From Fennellomyces sp. T-0311 (lineage: Eukaryota; Mucoromycota; Mucoromycetes; Mucorales; Lichtheimiaceae), in NCBI GenBank assembly GCA_025266875.1, contig JALLLT010000021.1, positions 434,001-498,000 of the forward strand: a stretch of DNA of 64,000 bases. Direction: 5' to 3'. Below, in pieces: positions 23,571 through 33,865 of this stretch. The first letter of the stretch is position 1. Each line of letters begins with the position of its first letter. The notes beneath the pieces were generated by a model. It was not told the origin of the DNA, did not search any database, and saw only the letters and a program-made list of their open reading frames with translations. Both the position numbers and the translations under genes were made by a program.

Positions 23571-23927
23571 ATGAACTCTAATGTCCTCCGACCTCTTTTA
23601 CTATCCAACCTATCGGAAATCCAAGATCCAAATGCTGATGCACATCCACCTATCGCCGATACTATGAGGCTGCAAGAAGGAACTTCGCCTAGGCAACCTG
23701 TCATCTGGTCTAATCACACTGGAGGAGTACAAGGCCCTTTTCTGAACCAAGTGAACCGACAACGAACATTTGGAATTTCATCGGCTCGTTTGAGGAATCG
23801 ATCGCTTGGTATCCAGAACGGGTTCGCTGCTCCACATGCATCCCAATCTGTGTGCAATATATGCGCTCAGACTTTCGTGAATGACAAAGAATTGATCAAA
23901 CACATCAAGCGTATTCATCATTTATAG
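23571..23927 (+). CDS. Small single C2H2 zinc-finger protein
   Basis: Single exon, 118 aa. The only recognisable domain is one C2H2 finger at the C-terminus: CNIC, twelve residues, then HIKRIH (C-x2-C-x12-H-x4-H). The rest is polar and low in structure, rich in Asn, Gln and Arg. ATG at 23571 was chosen because it follows a TATA box and a CT-rich leader; the frame upstream continues open, but that part reads as leader sequence. One finger alone rarely gives sequence-specific DNA binding, so an RNA or protein partner is equally possible. It stands isolated in a gene-poor region. Function unknown. Confidence 0.7.
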   Translation: MNSNVLRPLLLSNLSEIQDPNADAHPPIADTMRLQEGTSPRQPVIWSNHTGGVQGPFLNQVNRQRTFGISSARLRNRSLGIQNGFAAPHASQSVCNICAQTFVNDKELIKHIKRIHHL

Positions 23928-24236
23928 TGCTCCCCATACATTGCTATCTGTCATACTATATCCCCTCTCTTTTTTCGAAAATCACTCAAGCTACTATCTA
24001 TGTATTTACAAACGACAAGCCAGAGTACTAAACATTTCACGGTTTATTATACTAAAAACCGATATTCTATTATGTATCTTTCTCGCTTTTCTTCCCATCA
24101 AGCAATTCTATTTTCTCGTTATTACAAGGTTCCCTATGTGAGATACGTAGTAGCATTATGACTTTTATATATTGTATCCTAGTTTTGTATATATTTTAAC
24201 GCTGGACAGTCCATATCTATGTTATGAATGCGGTAA

Positions 24237-24242
24237 AATAAA
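24237..24242 (+). terminator. Polyadenylation signal AATAAA after the C2H2 gene
   Basis: AATAAA about 310 bp downstream of the stop codon, followed by a T-rich stretch. Likely 3' end signal of the C2H2 transcript; inference from motif and position. Confidence 0.4.
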
Positions 24243-26526
24243 GTTTTTATTTCTAAACCCGCCGATCACCTCTATTACTTCTGTAGAGCACTTGATGAAT
24301 CGGTACTCGTAAGTCCACAAAAAGCAAATCCATCATCTTGCATAGACTCATACCACCAAATAATGCAATGGGGTTCCAGATATAACCAGCAACTATGCCA
24401 GAGTGTACACAATGTTTGTTACGCTGATTTCAAAGTTTGAAAGTTGAAATCAATAAAAGCGCACTATCAGAAACGTAGTACAAGCCTGTGCGGTTTTGGG
24501 AAGTTTTGAAAACAAATTGTAGGCTACCTATGCCATGATCAAGGTTCTTGGACAACACATCTGATCCATTGTTTTATTCTTGGGATTCTGTACTACACGG
24601 CGGCGCGCTTTACTACTTCGCCCTCAGCCGGGGAACAAGTATGAGCTAACCTTGTGCATGAAGCATCAACCCATACTGCTAAACTGTGTTCCTGCAGTGA
24701 TAGTCACAAGGGTAGCCTAAATGGGATTCTACGTATTCGGATGGGATCCGAGACGAGGGCAAACAAAGCGGTATAACATTCTCAGTGTAACTTGTCAACT
24801 GACTTTGGTGCGTTTTGAAACATATAGTTCCATTTTCCGGGGTGTTTGCATGAGGTTAACATGGTGGCTATTTCTGTGCTCGAAATAACAGACTTTCATG
24901 TACACCAACTACTAGAATATTCTTTATCTCTAAAGAAGTCAAACTCTATGCAAGTCTGCTACGTGCATGAACTGGAGAATAGGTGACTAGACTGGCTCTC
25001 CATCTCATTTCGCTCAACCAGGAGAAATTGATCGGAGTAATCTAATAGATCGAGACGGGATCTCGATACCTAGAATTGATTCAATGTTTATGGGGGAATA
25101 TATCTGTTAATCCTGAGATAGTGAAACAAATACTACATAGCAAACAAGCCGCCCATTATTTATGATCGAAATAGGTTTGCATGTGTATAGTCAGGAAGGC
25201 ACAAGATGGGAGTGTAAAAATACTGTGCTTGTACACAAGATGCATTGGGGCAAGAGTTTTGTACATATATAAACTATATATTCCATTATCTTTTGCGTAT
25301 ATGCTATTTTGAATCCTCGCTCTCTTTTCTTCATCAACCGCACAAGGTGTTCCATCGCCAACGGTGATACATAGTATCCAGAGCTACATCAAGCTAAACC
25401 CATCATAGATAAACAAAGGATACTGGCGTCGGTATTATTGTCAACTTTTTTACAGTGAACCCGTCGTTTTTTTCTTACGCGAATGGAATGTCCAAAACTG
25501 ACGACAAAGCCAGCGCGGTGGAGGAGTACTGTGTACCCATTGTTCCCTAATCTACGTCGCTCATTGTTTCATCTTTAGATTTTTTATAACCTTTATTAAT
25601 TGCACCATATCCTTTTGACTTAAGTTTGTATCTTTTCTTCTGTCTCTTCCCTTTTTCCCCGTTGCACGGCAGGTTTTTCATCTCTAATTCTTTAAATGGA
25701 ACAGACAAGAGCAGAAAGCTGAGATCAGCGAGCGCCCATCAAAAATGTTCATTAAATAAATCCCCTGCTTGAACTTGTAGACTCATCAGGTTCTGAGTAT
25801 ACATTTATGGTAGAGTTCCATCATCAGTGTGATGTCTCACGCCAGCTCAACGGGTTTATACTGGCTATGCATCGATGAATCTCCTTGTACTGAATTTTTA
25901 TTCACACCGCATCCCAAGAATCAATCAAGAGAAGGTTATGCAAAACCATAATCATTAGCTATTAAAGTAAGTATACGTATGTACATACCTAGGATTTGGA
26001 TGCTTATGTATTACGCAAAGCGTATGTGTAAAAATAGCGTGTATATATGCGCCAGTTTCGTTACCTGACCCAAACATTGTGTATCAGTGCTCACCCCTTC
26101 AGAATGAGGTGCTTGCTATCACCACGCAATAAAAGTTCATCAAACACGGTCATCATCATTACAAGAAGTGAATATTATTGTTTGGAAGAAAGAAGGATCA
26201 CTGCCTATATAGCAGTAGGATGATGTTCAGTGCAACCATATGCCATTTCTTGTTAGCAACCAAAGCATCAGTCTTACTCTTGCATGACCATTAGAGTAGC
26301 GTTGCCACTAATGTGCATCGATATATAGAATGGAACACAGAGCATTCGCCATAAGGTAAACTTCCGACTGTGTAAATGCATTGTTAATGGAATAGTACTT
26401 TCATTCACCTTTTCGGCATACTACTCTACACCATGTAACCTAAACTCAGAACTTCCCTTCTTTCAAAAGACGACAAAAAATGTATTTCAAAAAAAAAAAA
26501 ACGAATTGAACTGCTAAAAAATCCCA
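24243..26526. other. Gene-poor 2.3-kb stretch
   Basis: No supported gene. A promoter-like segment occurs at 25264-25345 (TATATAAAC followed by CT-rich sequence), but only very short frames follow, for instance a 20-codon ATG frame at 25490. A non-coding transcript is possible but not shown. Confidence 0.45.
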
Positions 26527-28169
26527 TTACAACTTCTCGGCTTGTAAATAACCCTTGAGGGTACCGTTATTAACAGCCGGCTCCAAACCCAAAATTCTCG
26601 TAAACAAAGAATACAACTCGACATTCCAGAACGGCTCCAACGTTGTTCCGGCCTCATGTTCCTTGACAAAAGTAGGACCCATACCAACAAAGATCGCTCT
26701 CGACTGCGGGTCCAAATTATCGTATCCATGTACACCACGCGATATCCATCCATCATGGGTCGTGATAATCCATTCATTCTCGGGAATCACAATCAACGGT
26801 GGGATGCGCACATTGTTTCTGAAATGAAGGCGATCCGGAACCTCTTCGCGTCTGTACAACTTGAAGTGACCTGTTTTCTCTTGAAGTCGCTTGAATGCCT
26901 CGTACAGGACCTCGACATCTTCGTCCTCATTCTTAGGTCGAATCAGCAACAACGGATCACCTTCGATTCTATAGATGCGATCCAGTTCGTCCTTTGACAG
27001 CTCGTCATCGTAATAGATGATCCGGGATTTGTCGGTGGCGGACATGCCATGGTCGCTCACAATCATCAAGTGGACGATATCCGTCAAATGGCGCTCCTCT
27101 AACGCATTCACGAGCCGACCAATGGTCTTGTCGGCGCGATGCAATGCCTGCAATGTCTGGTTTGCATAGGGTCCGAATTTATGTCCTGCCTGATCGACTT
27201 GAGGCATATAGATGCTGATAAACTCGGGTCGCTCCTCAAACGGCAAGTCGATCCATTCAAGACTTTGGTCAACCTTTTCATCAAAGGTCATTTCGTTATT
27301 GAAATCGATTGTCAGAGAAGGCTTCAAATCGTTTTCGAATATGGTGCTGCAACCGGGCCACATGATGACCCCTGATCGCAACCCTTGACGCACAGCCGTT
27401 ACCCAGATCTATTTTTTTGGCGCATAAGCAAGTCCATAAATAGATAAATATAAACATGACTTACAGGCTCGCCGCCCCACCATTTTGCATCCCAACTTTG
27501 TTCAGGATGTTTGTAGTGGAACGAGTCATTCAAAGATGGATCGTAAAAGTAGTTGCCGACAACACCATGCGTTTCGGGATAAAGGCCAGTGACCAACGAC
27601 CAGTGGTTTGGAAATGTGATGGGCTACTCTCCATATCAATTACTGTTTCCAAAGGATAGCTTTTGATGGCTACTTACGGGAAATGATGGCGTCATCCAAT
27701 GCGCGCGTACACCCTGATTTGCTATAATCGCGTTTGTTTGAGTTGATATTTACACAAACATGCAGCCATGTATACCAATGTCAGACATATGCGGTGTCAA
27801 ATGTAAATCCAGGTCATGGTTGACTACGCCATCGAGGGAAATCAGGATCACCGTGGGATTAAAGGCGTGGGTGCCGTTATGATACATTCGCCTATGACTT
27901 TTTGCTGGATAAAATAACAGATATCCAATGCCCGCACTGATCAGTAGAATAATGCAGATGACAGCAAGGACAAGCGCTGCGATACGGTTCTTGTTCTTTT
28001 TTGAAAGAGGAGTTAATCTTTCTCCTTATTTTCGCTAGAATTGCTTATCCGCCAATACCCCTGGGCTTTCCGTTCGCAATGCGTTGTCATTGGTAACCGG
28101 GATGGAGCCGTAGGACGCCGATGGTGGTAATGAAGGATCTTGAACAGGTTTGTAGCCGGAATCACTCAT
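26527..28169 (-). CDS. Ectonucleotide pyrophosphatase/phosphodiesterase (ENPP-type), type II membrane protein
   Basis: Model: exons 28169-28059, 27995-27776, 27721-27678, 27623-27465, 27408-26527; 471 aa. Residues about 41-65 form one hydrophobic helix (IAALVLAVICIILLISAGIG), so the catalytic part faces the lumen or outside. The alkaline-phosphatase-like metal sites are visible: ILISLDG, catalytic Thr in ITFPNHWSLVTG, PQVDQAGHKFGP, VSDHGM and the late His in TTHDGWISRGVHGY. Family members hydrolyse nucleotide phosphodiester and pyrophosphate bonds. Exon 3 is only 44 nt. The frame is open upstream to another ATG at 28265, which would add 32 residues; the inner ATG was preferred because it follows a CT-rich tract and starts a typical cytoplasmic tail. 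Substrate unknown. Confidence 0.88.
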
Positions 28170-28898
28170 TGTGTTCAAGAAGGAAAAAAGAGTAGCTATG
28201 CGCAACTCCACGACTTGATCGAATTCACGGCGGACTTTTTCAATTGAGTTTGGCCATTCCTGCATGGCGTTTTCGTTCGCGCGTTCTATATACTTTCTTT
28301 GGCTGGCTTCCGCAGCTTTTGACTAGGAGAATGACATCACTTGTTATTTATTGCAAATACTACACAGTGCCGTAAGAGTGATGCTTTATATGTCCAAGTG
28401 ACTTGAAGCATCGTTTGAAAGGCTTTAAGGGCTGTTCTCGCGACTCCGGATGGATTTGGAGGGGTACATATAGGCTTAAATTACGTACTTACGCAAGTAT
28501 GATTGAATTTAGCAAGGTGAGCGAGGGGCAGGTCTATCGGTTCCGCGTTTCAACGATGCAGTGTAGAAGAACGGTATTTCCATAGAATTTTAAGGTTATG
28601 CTTCGTACATTACTTTGAGCTAAAAGTGAAGCAATCTTGTGTCGATCCTATCTATCCAAATTACGACAATCATTAATTATTTGGGTAATAAATACTAATC
28701 CGCGATATATCATGTTTCTGCAGTACATGGTACGATTATATATGTAGCAGCTTCAAGGAAAGGCCCTGCAGACGTGTCATCAGAAGTAGCTACTTTCGTC
28801 TCTAGCCCTTTGGACAGCAATGCACAGTCTATCATTCGCTAACAAATTCACCAGACCGGAACAAACACGTATCAGGAGGGGTAACCAGGCTTTATTCA
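28170..28898. other. Intergenic between ENPP and MATH-BTB genes
   Basis: The first about 160 bp continue the ENPP reading frame upstream to a CTCCTAG acceptor-like site near 28324, so a 5' exon or leader intron may exist. The rest holds no supported gene. Confidence 0.4.
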
Positions 28899-30767
28899 TC
28901 ACTTTTTATGACGTGGTTTGCATCGGAAGGATGTCGCTTCCATGGGAGCAGAATCGCCGATAGCATGGTGACGGTATGCTTCATACAGCTAAATCCAACC
29001 AATAAGGAAAAGCACGAACATCCTTCTGAAGCAGGCACTTACCAGATCACGCACTCCGGGTAGATCCATCACAAACGGGTCCTTTTCCACCACATTGACC
29101 AGGAAAGCCGGGTCGATCATGGGGAATCGGATATATTGCAAAACATCTGCCAGATCCACGCGTCGATCCTCGTGGTCAAATAGATCATCTTCGTCTGCCA
29201 CTATTTCTTCTTTCGCCTTGTCTTCGTCGTCGTCCTCTTCGTCATCCAACAGCAGCGACGCCTTTTTCAGCGACCCATATTTGGCCCACAGTATCACGCT
29301 CTCATACAGACACTCCTCGGACGGAAGCGCGCCTTCATCAATCTGCAAGGCCATCTTGAGGACATTGGGCTTTGCCAGCAGCCAGGCGGGATTTCTGATC
29401 AATTCGGTAAAGTAGCTGGACACAAAGCGAAGACAGGCAGCACGTGTTCGATCACAATCGTAAATATCTATATCGATTTGTTTGAGCTTATCGTTTCACC
29501 AAAGAGTTAGGAAAAAAGCTTCACCTGCCCATGCCCAGATGTCCCAGATATTGGACTGAGTGATTTCCTGGCGCATGTACCTCAATGCTTCCTCCCTCAG
29601 TTTGTGCAATTGGAACCGATCGGCAGCCTCCAGAATTGCTCGCGCGTCTGCAACCGACTGTATGTCGAGCGTGAAGGTGTAGCAGTAGCTCAACAGCCGG
29701 GCAAAGAGAGCTGGGTCGATGGCGTCAATGTCTATCACGCTTTCGTAGGTCTCGCGCATGCCGCTGGTGAATAAGGCTTTGAACCACGGCGACATGGCGG
29801 ACAGGATGGCTTTGTGGCCGTAAAAATGGGTGGACTTGTTGATGCGGAAGCGAATGTCGGAGAACTCGGACGAGTTGGCATAGTCAGCGAAGGGGGATAG
29901 GCCCGGGCCTGCAACGCTGGGTACTACGTCAATTTCGGATTTGATGATGGTCATACTGATGGATAGCGATGCTTGGTCTTGGTTCAGAAACGGGTCCAGA
30001 CTTTCCAACGGTGCCAGCGCATCTGTGATATATATATATATATATATATTTGTTGAAACGCTCGCTTCCATGTTCAGATGACAAACCTTCGCCCCATTTC
30101 GTGTGCTCTTAACAACCGGCGTTAGTTGGAGAAAAAGCGCATCAGCTCTGTTGTTGCACTCACTTTCGCTAAACCACACCGGATGCAGTCCTAATTACTC
30201 CCCTGCCTCTGTTAATAACCCGCGCCTGGCTCATCCGCTGCCACTCACGCTTCCCGACGCCGAATTCGTTGTAGTAGTTGGATGGATTGGTATTGTTGAC
30301 TTTGAGCGTCAGCGTCACCTTCTTGCGGATGCCCCGTAAAGATCCATGGCCTGTTTCGTGGAGTTTGACGAATAGCGAAAGCATCTAGCAGGTCACATGT
30401 TAATCCAATAGGCCAACGTTCGGGCGCCACTCACATTCGGGCTTTTGGGTCGGCCCTTATACAACTAGAGCGTTTATGCATGAACCATGTGTTTCAGAGC
30501 TACAAAGGCTGCTTCCTGCCGTACCTTGATTGACCTGTTGAGCCCGTTTAGTGCTGTTAACGCCCCTCCCAGCCGACACTTGCCATTTTAAACCGTCCAC
30601 GTACAGCGGGGGGCTGCTGTACTCGGTGCACGTCCGCAGCTTGGACCAGTCAGGTACCCGCCACTGGCAAGTGTGCGAGGTCTTGATTGCGCCGACTTGG
30701 GTTTTGGCAGAGAAACTGTCAAGTTTGCTTTGTGCGTGTGTTTGATTTTGCAGTTACCTTCGGTCAT
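28899..30767 (-). CDS. MATH-BTB/POZ-BACK domain protein (probable CUL3 substrate adaptor)
   Basis: Model: exons 30767-30758, 30695-30535, 30464-30435, 30384-30249, 30022-29525, 29467-29043, 28988-28899; 449 aa. The N-terminal about 150 residues form a MATH-like fold (WRVPDWSKL, SPPLYVDGLKWQVSA, KVTLTLKVNNTNPS, EFGVGK), then a BTB domain (SEFSDIRFRINKSTHFYGHK, AMSPWFKALFTSGMRE) and a BACK-like region with an acidic insert (LLDDEEDDDEDK) ending in LLYEAYRHH after splicing. MATH-BTB proteins usually recruit substrates to CUL3 ubiquitin ligases; here that role is inference. Exon 1 is 10 nt. Intron 4 (about 226 nt) is the longest and carries an (AT)n repeat at its acceptor. The start lies 91 bp from the divergent gene at 30859. 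Confidence 0.82.
30028..30049. repeat. (AT)n microsatellite next to a splice acceptor
   Basis: About 22 bp of alternating A and T within intron 4 of the MATH-BTB gene, directly before the CACAG acceptor as read on the minus strand. Simple repeat; likely variable in length between isolates. Confidence 0.85.
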
Positions 30768-30858
30768 TTCAAAAGAGACGGAAAAGAAAGAGTAAGGGGT
30801 GTCAAAAATGGAGCCGTCTCGGATAAACTCAGTTTTTTTATACCTTTTAGCCTCGACC
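30768..30858. promoter_or_regulatory. Short bidirectional promoter
   Basis: Only 91 bp separate the divergent start codons of the MATH-BTB gene (minus) and the four-helix membrane protein gene (plus). The segment holds a CT-rich leader on the minus side and a TTTTTTTATACC element on the plus side. Shared regulation is inferred from distance only. Confidence 0.5.
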
Positions 30859-31647
30859 ATGGAAGGACTGCAACGTCGCTTCAAAGAGACCACCCATCCC
30901 GAGGACGAAGCAGAGTTTCTGGATGAACAACGTAATTCACGCCCGGATTCCTTTTTTTTTATTTTCCAAAGCTAATTAACATGCTTGCAGAGCAAGAGCA
31001 ATTGCTCCAGGAACTTCGAGAACAAAACGACAAATCCAACTTGTCGATCCAAGTAAGCAAAATGGAGACATTGGGATGAAACAAGAACGCTGACGGCTAC
31101 CTTTTTGCAGCGTGGGATTGTGTTTATTGATATTCTGGTGTCGACAATGTACTGAGGGGAAGAAAGGGGGAGGGAAGGGGTACACCAAGCTTATGCAGAT
31201 TTTAGATACGCGATCTTCTTTTACGACCTAGCGACCGCGGAAATTCTTTCGGTGCCACGTATTCCGGTGCCACTCATGGAGCCCGTTGCTGCTCTAATCC
31301 CCGTCCCTGAATTCGCCGCCATGATGAGCATCGCCTCACTGTACGCCTCTGTCTACACTTTCATCACAGCCTGCCGTCTATCCGCGCTTGAAGTCATCTG
31401 GAAGCAGCCTCCGCCTGGCCGTGGCCTAGCCCCCCTCAACGTACTGACCGCGGGTTTGGCAGGTTTTGCCGGCGCAGTCGCACCCTGCATGGCATTGTGG
31501 GATATGGCTTCAACGGTGGAGCTCGTGTTCTGGTCCGTCCCGCTGGGCATCCTGTGCTTAAATCTGCTGGGATGGCGCATGATGCAGCAGGTGGAAGGCA
31601 AAATTGATGATCTGGACAAGGCTCGATACAAATACAAAGGGGCTTAA
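30859..31647 (+). CDS. Small multi-pass membrane protein of unknown function
   Basis: Model: exons 30859-30931, 30991-31052, 31111-31148, 31206-31647; 204 aa. The N-terminal about 45 residues are charged and helical (MEGLQRRFKETTHPEDEAEF), rich in Gln and Glu. Hydrophobic segments follow: GIVFIDILVSTIYAIFF, a proline-broken hydrophobic stretch (VPRIPVPLMEPVAALIPVPE) leading into MMSIASLYASVYTFITA, LTAGLAGFAGAVAPCMALW and VELVFWSVPLGILCLNLLGW, then a basic tail ending KYKGA. Probably four transmembrane helices with both ends cytoplasmic. I do not recognise the family. Exon 3 is 38 nt; the third intron donor was set at GTACTG because that phase alone joins the helix. The stop lies 5 bp from the COX10 stop on the other strand. 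Confidence 0.7.
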
Positions 31648-31652
31648 ACTTT

Positions 31653-32787
31653 TTATTCCTCATCTTCCTCATCGTCCCATGGCAATAAATGTGACATGTC
31701 CATATCATACACCTTGTGCACCATCATCAGCGACATCAGCACCGGCAGATGGATAATACTGCCAAAGAACAACTGCCGCGCCGTCTTTTCGTTGCTACAT
31801 CCGCAAGTCAATATCACCCTTCTGCCATGCCACACCCTGCTTGCTTTACCTGTCCTTGTAGAATCTGTACGCATAATATGCCAATGCGCCGTTCGCTGCC
31901 GTCGAGTCCAACGCGAACCACCAGCTTGTCAGGTTCAGGTACGGGATACTCAGACTCAGCGGGACCATGGCCAACGCATAGCGCAGCGAGACACGCCCAT
32001 TTAACGCGGGATTCGTGACAGCCATCATACGATATCCAGCCTTGGAGTAATCCGCACGCAGGTTCCATGCCAGGGAATTAAAGTGAGGGAATTGCCAGGC
32101 ATACAGGATGCCACCCAACACCCAAGCGCCAGGTTCCAATCCATTCGTCATGGCTGCCCAGCCCATCATTGGTGGAATGGCTCCTACAACGGCACCAACC
32201 CACGTATTGGCAATCGATGCGCGCTTCATGGGTGTATAGACGCAGGTATACAGAAAAATGTTGGCGGCACCCAACGTGGCTGTCAAAGGATTAACCATTG
32301 TACTGAGCATGGTGACGCCTGCGGCACCTGTCAGTGTGCCAAACGAAAACGCATGAAAAGGTGATAATTGTTGTCGCCCCAACAGTCGGTTGCGTGTTCG
32401 TAACATTTGCGCATCGTATGGTATCTCGATCCACTGATTAATGGCATTCGCTGAGGAAATACAGAGTGTCGTGCCAACCGTGGTGTAGAATAATGTTGAT
32501 ACCGACGCTGCGCCGGGTGCCATGGCATAGCCACACATGGTTGTCAACGCAACCAAACACGCCAGCTTGGCTTTTGACAGTTCTTTGTACAGTTTTGGAA
32601 GCTGTGCCAAAGTAGGTGCGCCAATGGGTTTGTACTTTGTGCCTCGATTCATGTCTTGCTGTTGCTGTTGCAATGCAGTGACATGGCGTGTAAGCGTGAG
32701 CTGCGGTTGTTTATGACGCCATGTCGAAAGCTGTGGTGGGTGTCGTGAAATTATGCGCCATAGCTTTGTTGATTGGGACGGCAACAT
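31653..32787 (-). CDS. COX10: Protoheme IX farnesyltransferase, mitochondrial (heme O synthase)
   Basis: Model: exons 32787-31850 and 31794-31653, intron 55 nt; 359 aa. It attaches a farnesyl group to heme B, giving heme O for cytochrome c oxidase, in the inner mitochondrial membrane. The basic, hydroxylated N-terminus (MLPSQSTKLWRIISRH) looks like a mitochondrial presequence. The UbiA-family motif NAINQWIEIPYDAQMLRTRN with its Asp/Arg set is present, as are YTPMKR, GAIPPMMGW and the second motif region WQFPHFNSLAWNLRADYSKA; at least seven hydrophobic helices. The tail is acidic (DDEEDEE). It lies 84 bp downstream of the FIT-family gene, same strand, and tail-to-tail with the membrane protein gene. 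Confidence 0.93.
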
Positions 32788-32871
32788 GAGTGGACAAAAG
32801 GGAGGGACGTGTCTGTCTAGTAATATTTATTTTTTTTGCAACTGACAAAACAATTGTTCGCGGAGCTTCGG

Positions 32872-33602
32872 TCACTGCATCAATCCCAGGCTTGGAAAAA
32901 GTACAAGGTACTATTGACTCGCTATTAGTGAACCCATACCCCTTTTTAACCACTTGCACTTACCAGAGACGCCCATCCAACGATACCAAAAAACGTGCCC
33001 GATAGTAACTCGCGGTAACCATGGAAATAAATGCTTGTCATGCATAGCATCCAATACCACACTCCATTGATTGCCAGTGCCATCACCCGCTTCTTCTTGT
33101 CGACCTGCATGAGCTCCTCCCACAAAAACATGCTGGCGTGGATAAGCAGTACGCAATGGCCCGAAACATCATGTCCGCCTTGCCAGGAACCACCCACTGC
33201 CCGACACGTGGCTTGTTGTAATACCACTCCTTCACTTTGATCATAGTTGCAAGTGCCACCGGTCAAGATAAACATTCTATCCACAAAACTCGGTCCAAGT
33301 AGCCATTGTGTCATAATGATCCAGTAGAGCGTCATGCCAATGTACCGTACAAGGGCATGTGCAGATCGTTTCGGGGATTGGAAAACGACAAGCGATCCGA
33401 AAGCCAAGGTCGTCCATAACCAGCCTAATTTGACAAAGTAGACATTCAAGGGATTGTGGCTGTTGCTGAAATAACTCGGTGGAATTCGACCGGCGAGTGT
33501 AGTGCTCAGGAACAGAACGGTCAGAGGGTACAGTACCAGGGCAAAGCTTTGATAAGGTTTAAGCATTAGAAAGAGTTGCACAATCTGGCTTTTCAAACTC
33601 AT
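32872..33602 (-). CDS. FIT-family ER membrane protein (fat storage-inducing/Scs3-like)
   Basis: Model: exons 33602-32964 and 32910-32872, intron 53 nt; 225 aa. FIT proteins sit in the ER membrane, act as acyl-CoA diphosphatases and govern lipid-droplet budding and phospholipid balance. Seen here: SNSHNPLNVYFVKLGW in the N-terminal third, a cysteine-containing lumenal loop (GGTCNYDQ, TCRAVGGSWQGG), the first conserved His region HDVSGHCVLLIHA, and the second in SIYFHGYRELLSGTFFGIVGW. Six hydrophobic helices are apparent. The ATG at 33602 was chosen; an upstream open frame uses no ATG. The short second exon adds YLVLFPSLGLMQ and the stop. Confidence 0.9.
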
Positions 33603-33865
33603 ATGCTTACTTTGTTCTGCTGTCACGAGCTTCCCCAATATTAATCAGTGGCATTAGCGCTATGTATTCTGTCAGTCGATGTTTCCCTTTCTACAAGCAG
33701 CATGTCAATACAGATATATTGTGCGCATACGCTCCATTTCGGTGTCATGCTATCAACCGGGCTCGCTGACAACACGGTTAACTGCCTATGTTGCCACTTT
33801 ATTAATATACGTACGTCATATACATTTTATGCAATTACAAAGTGGGGGAAGGGGGATATAAAGAG

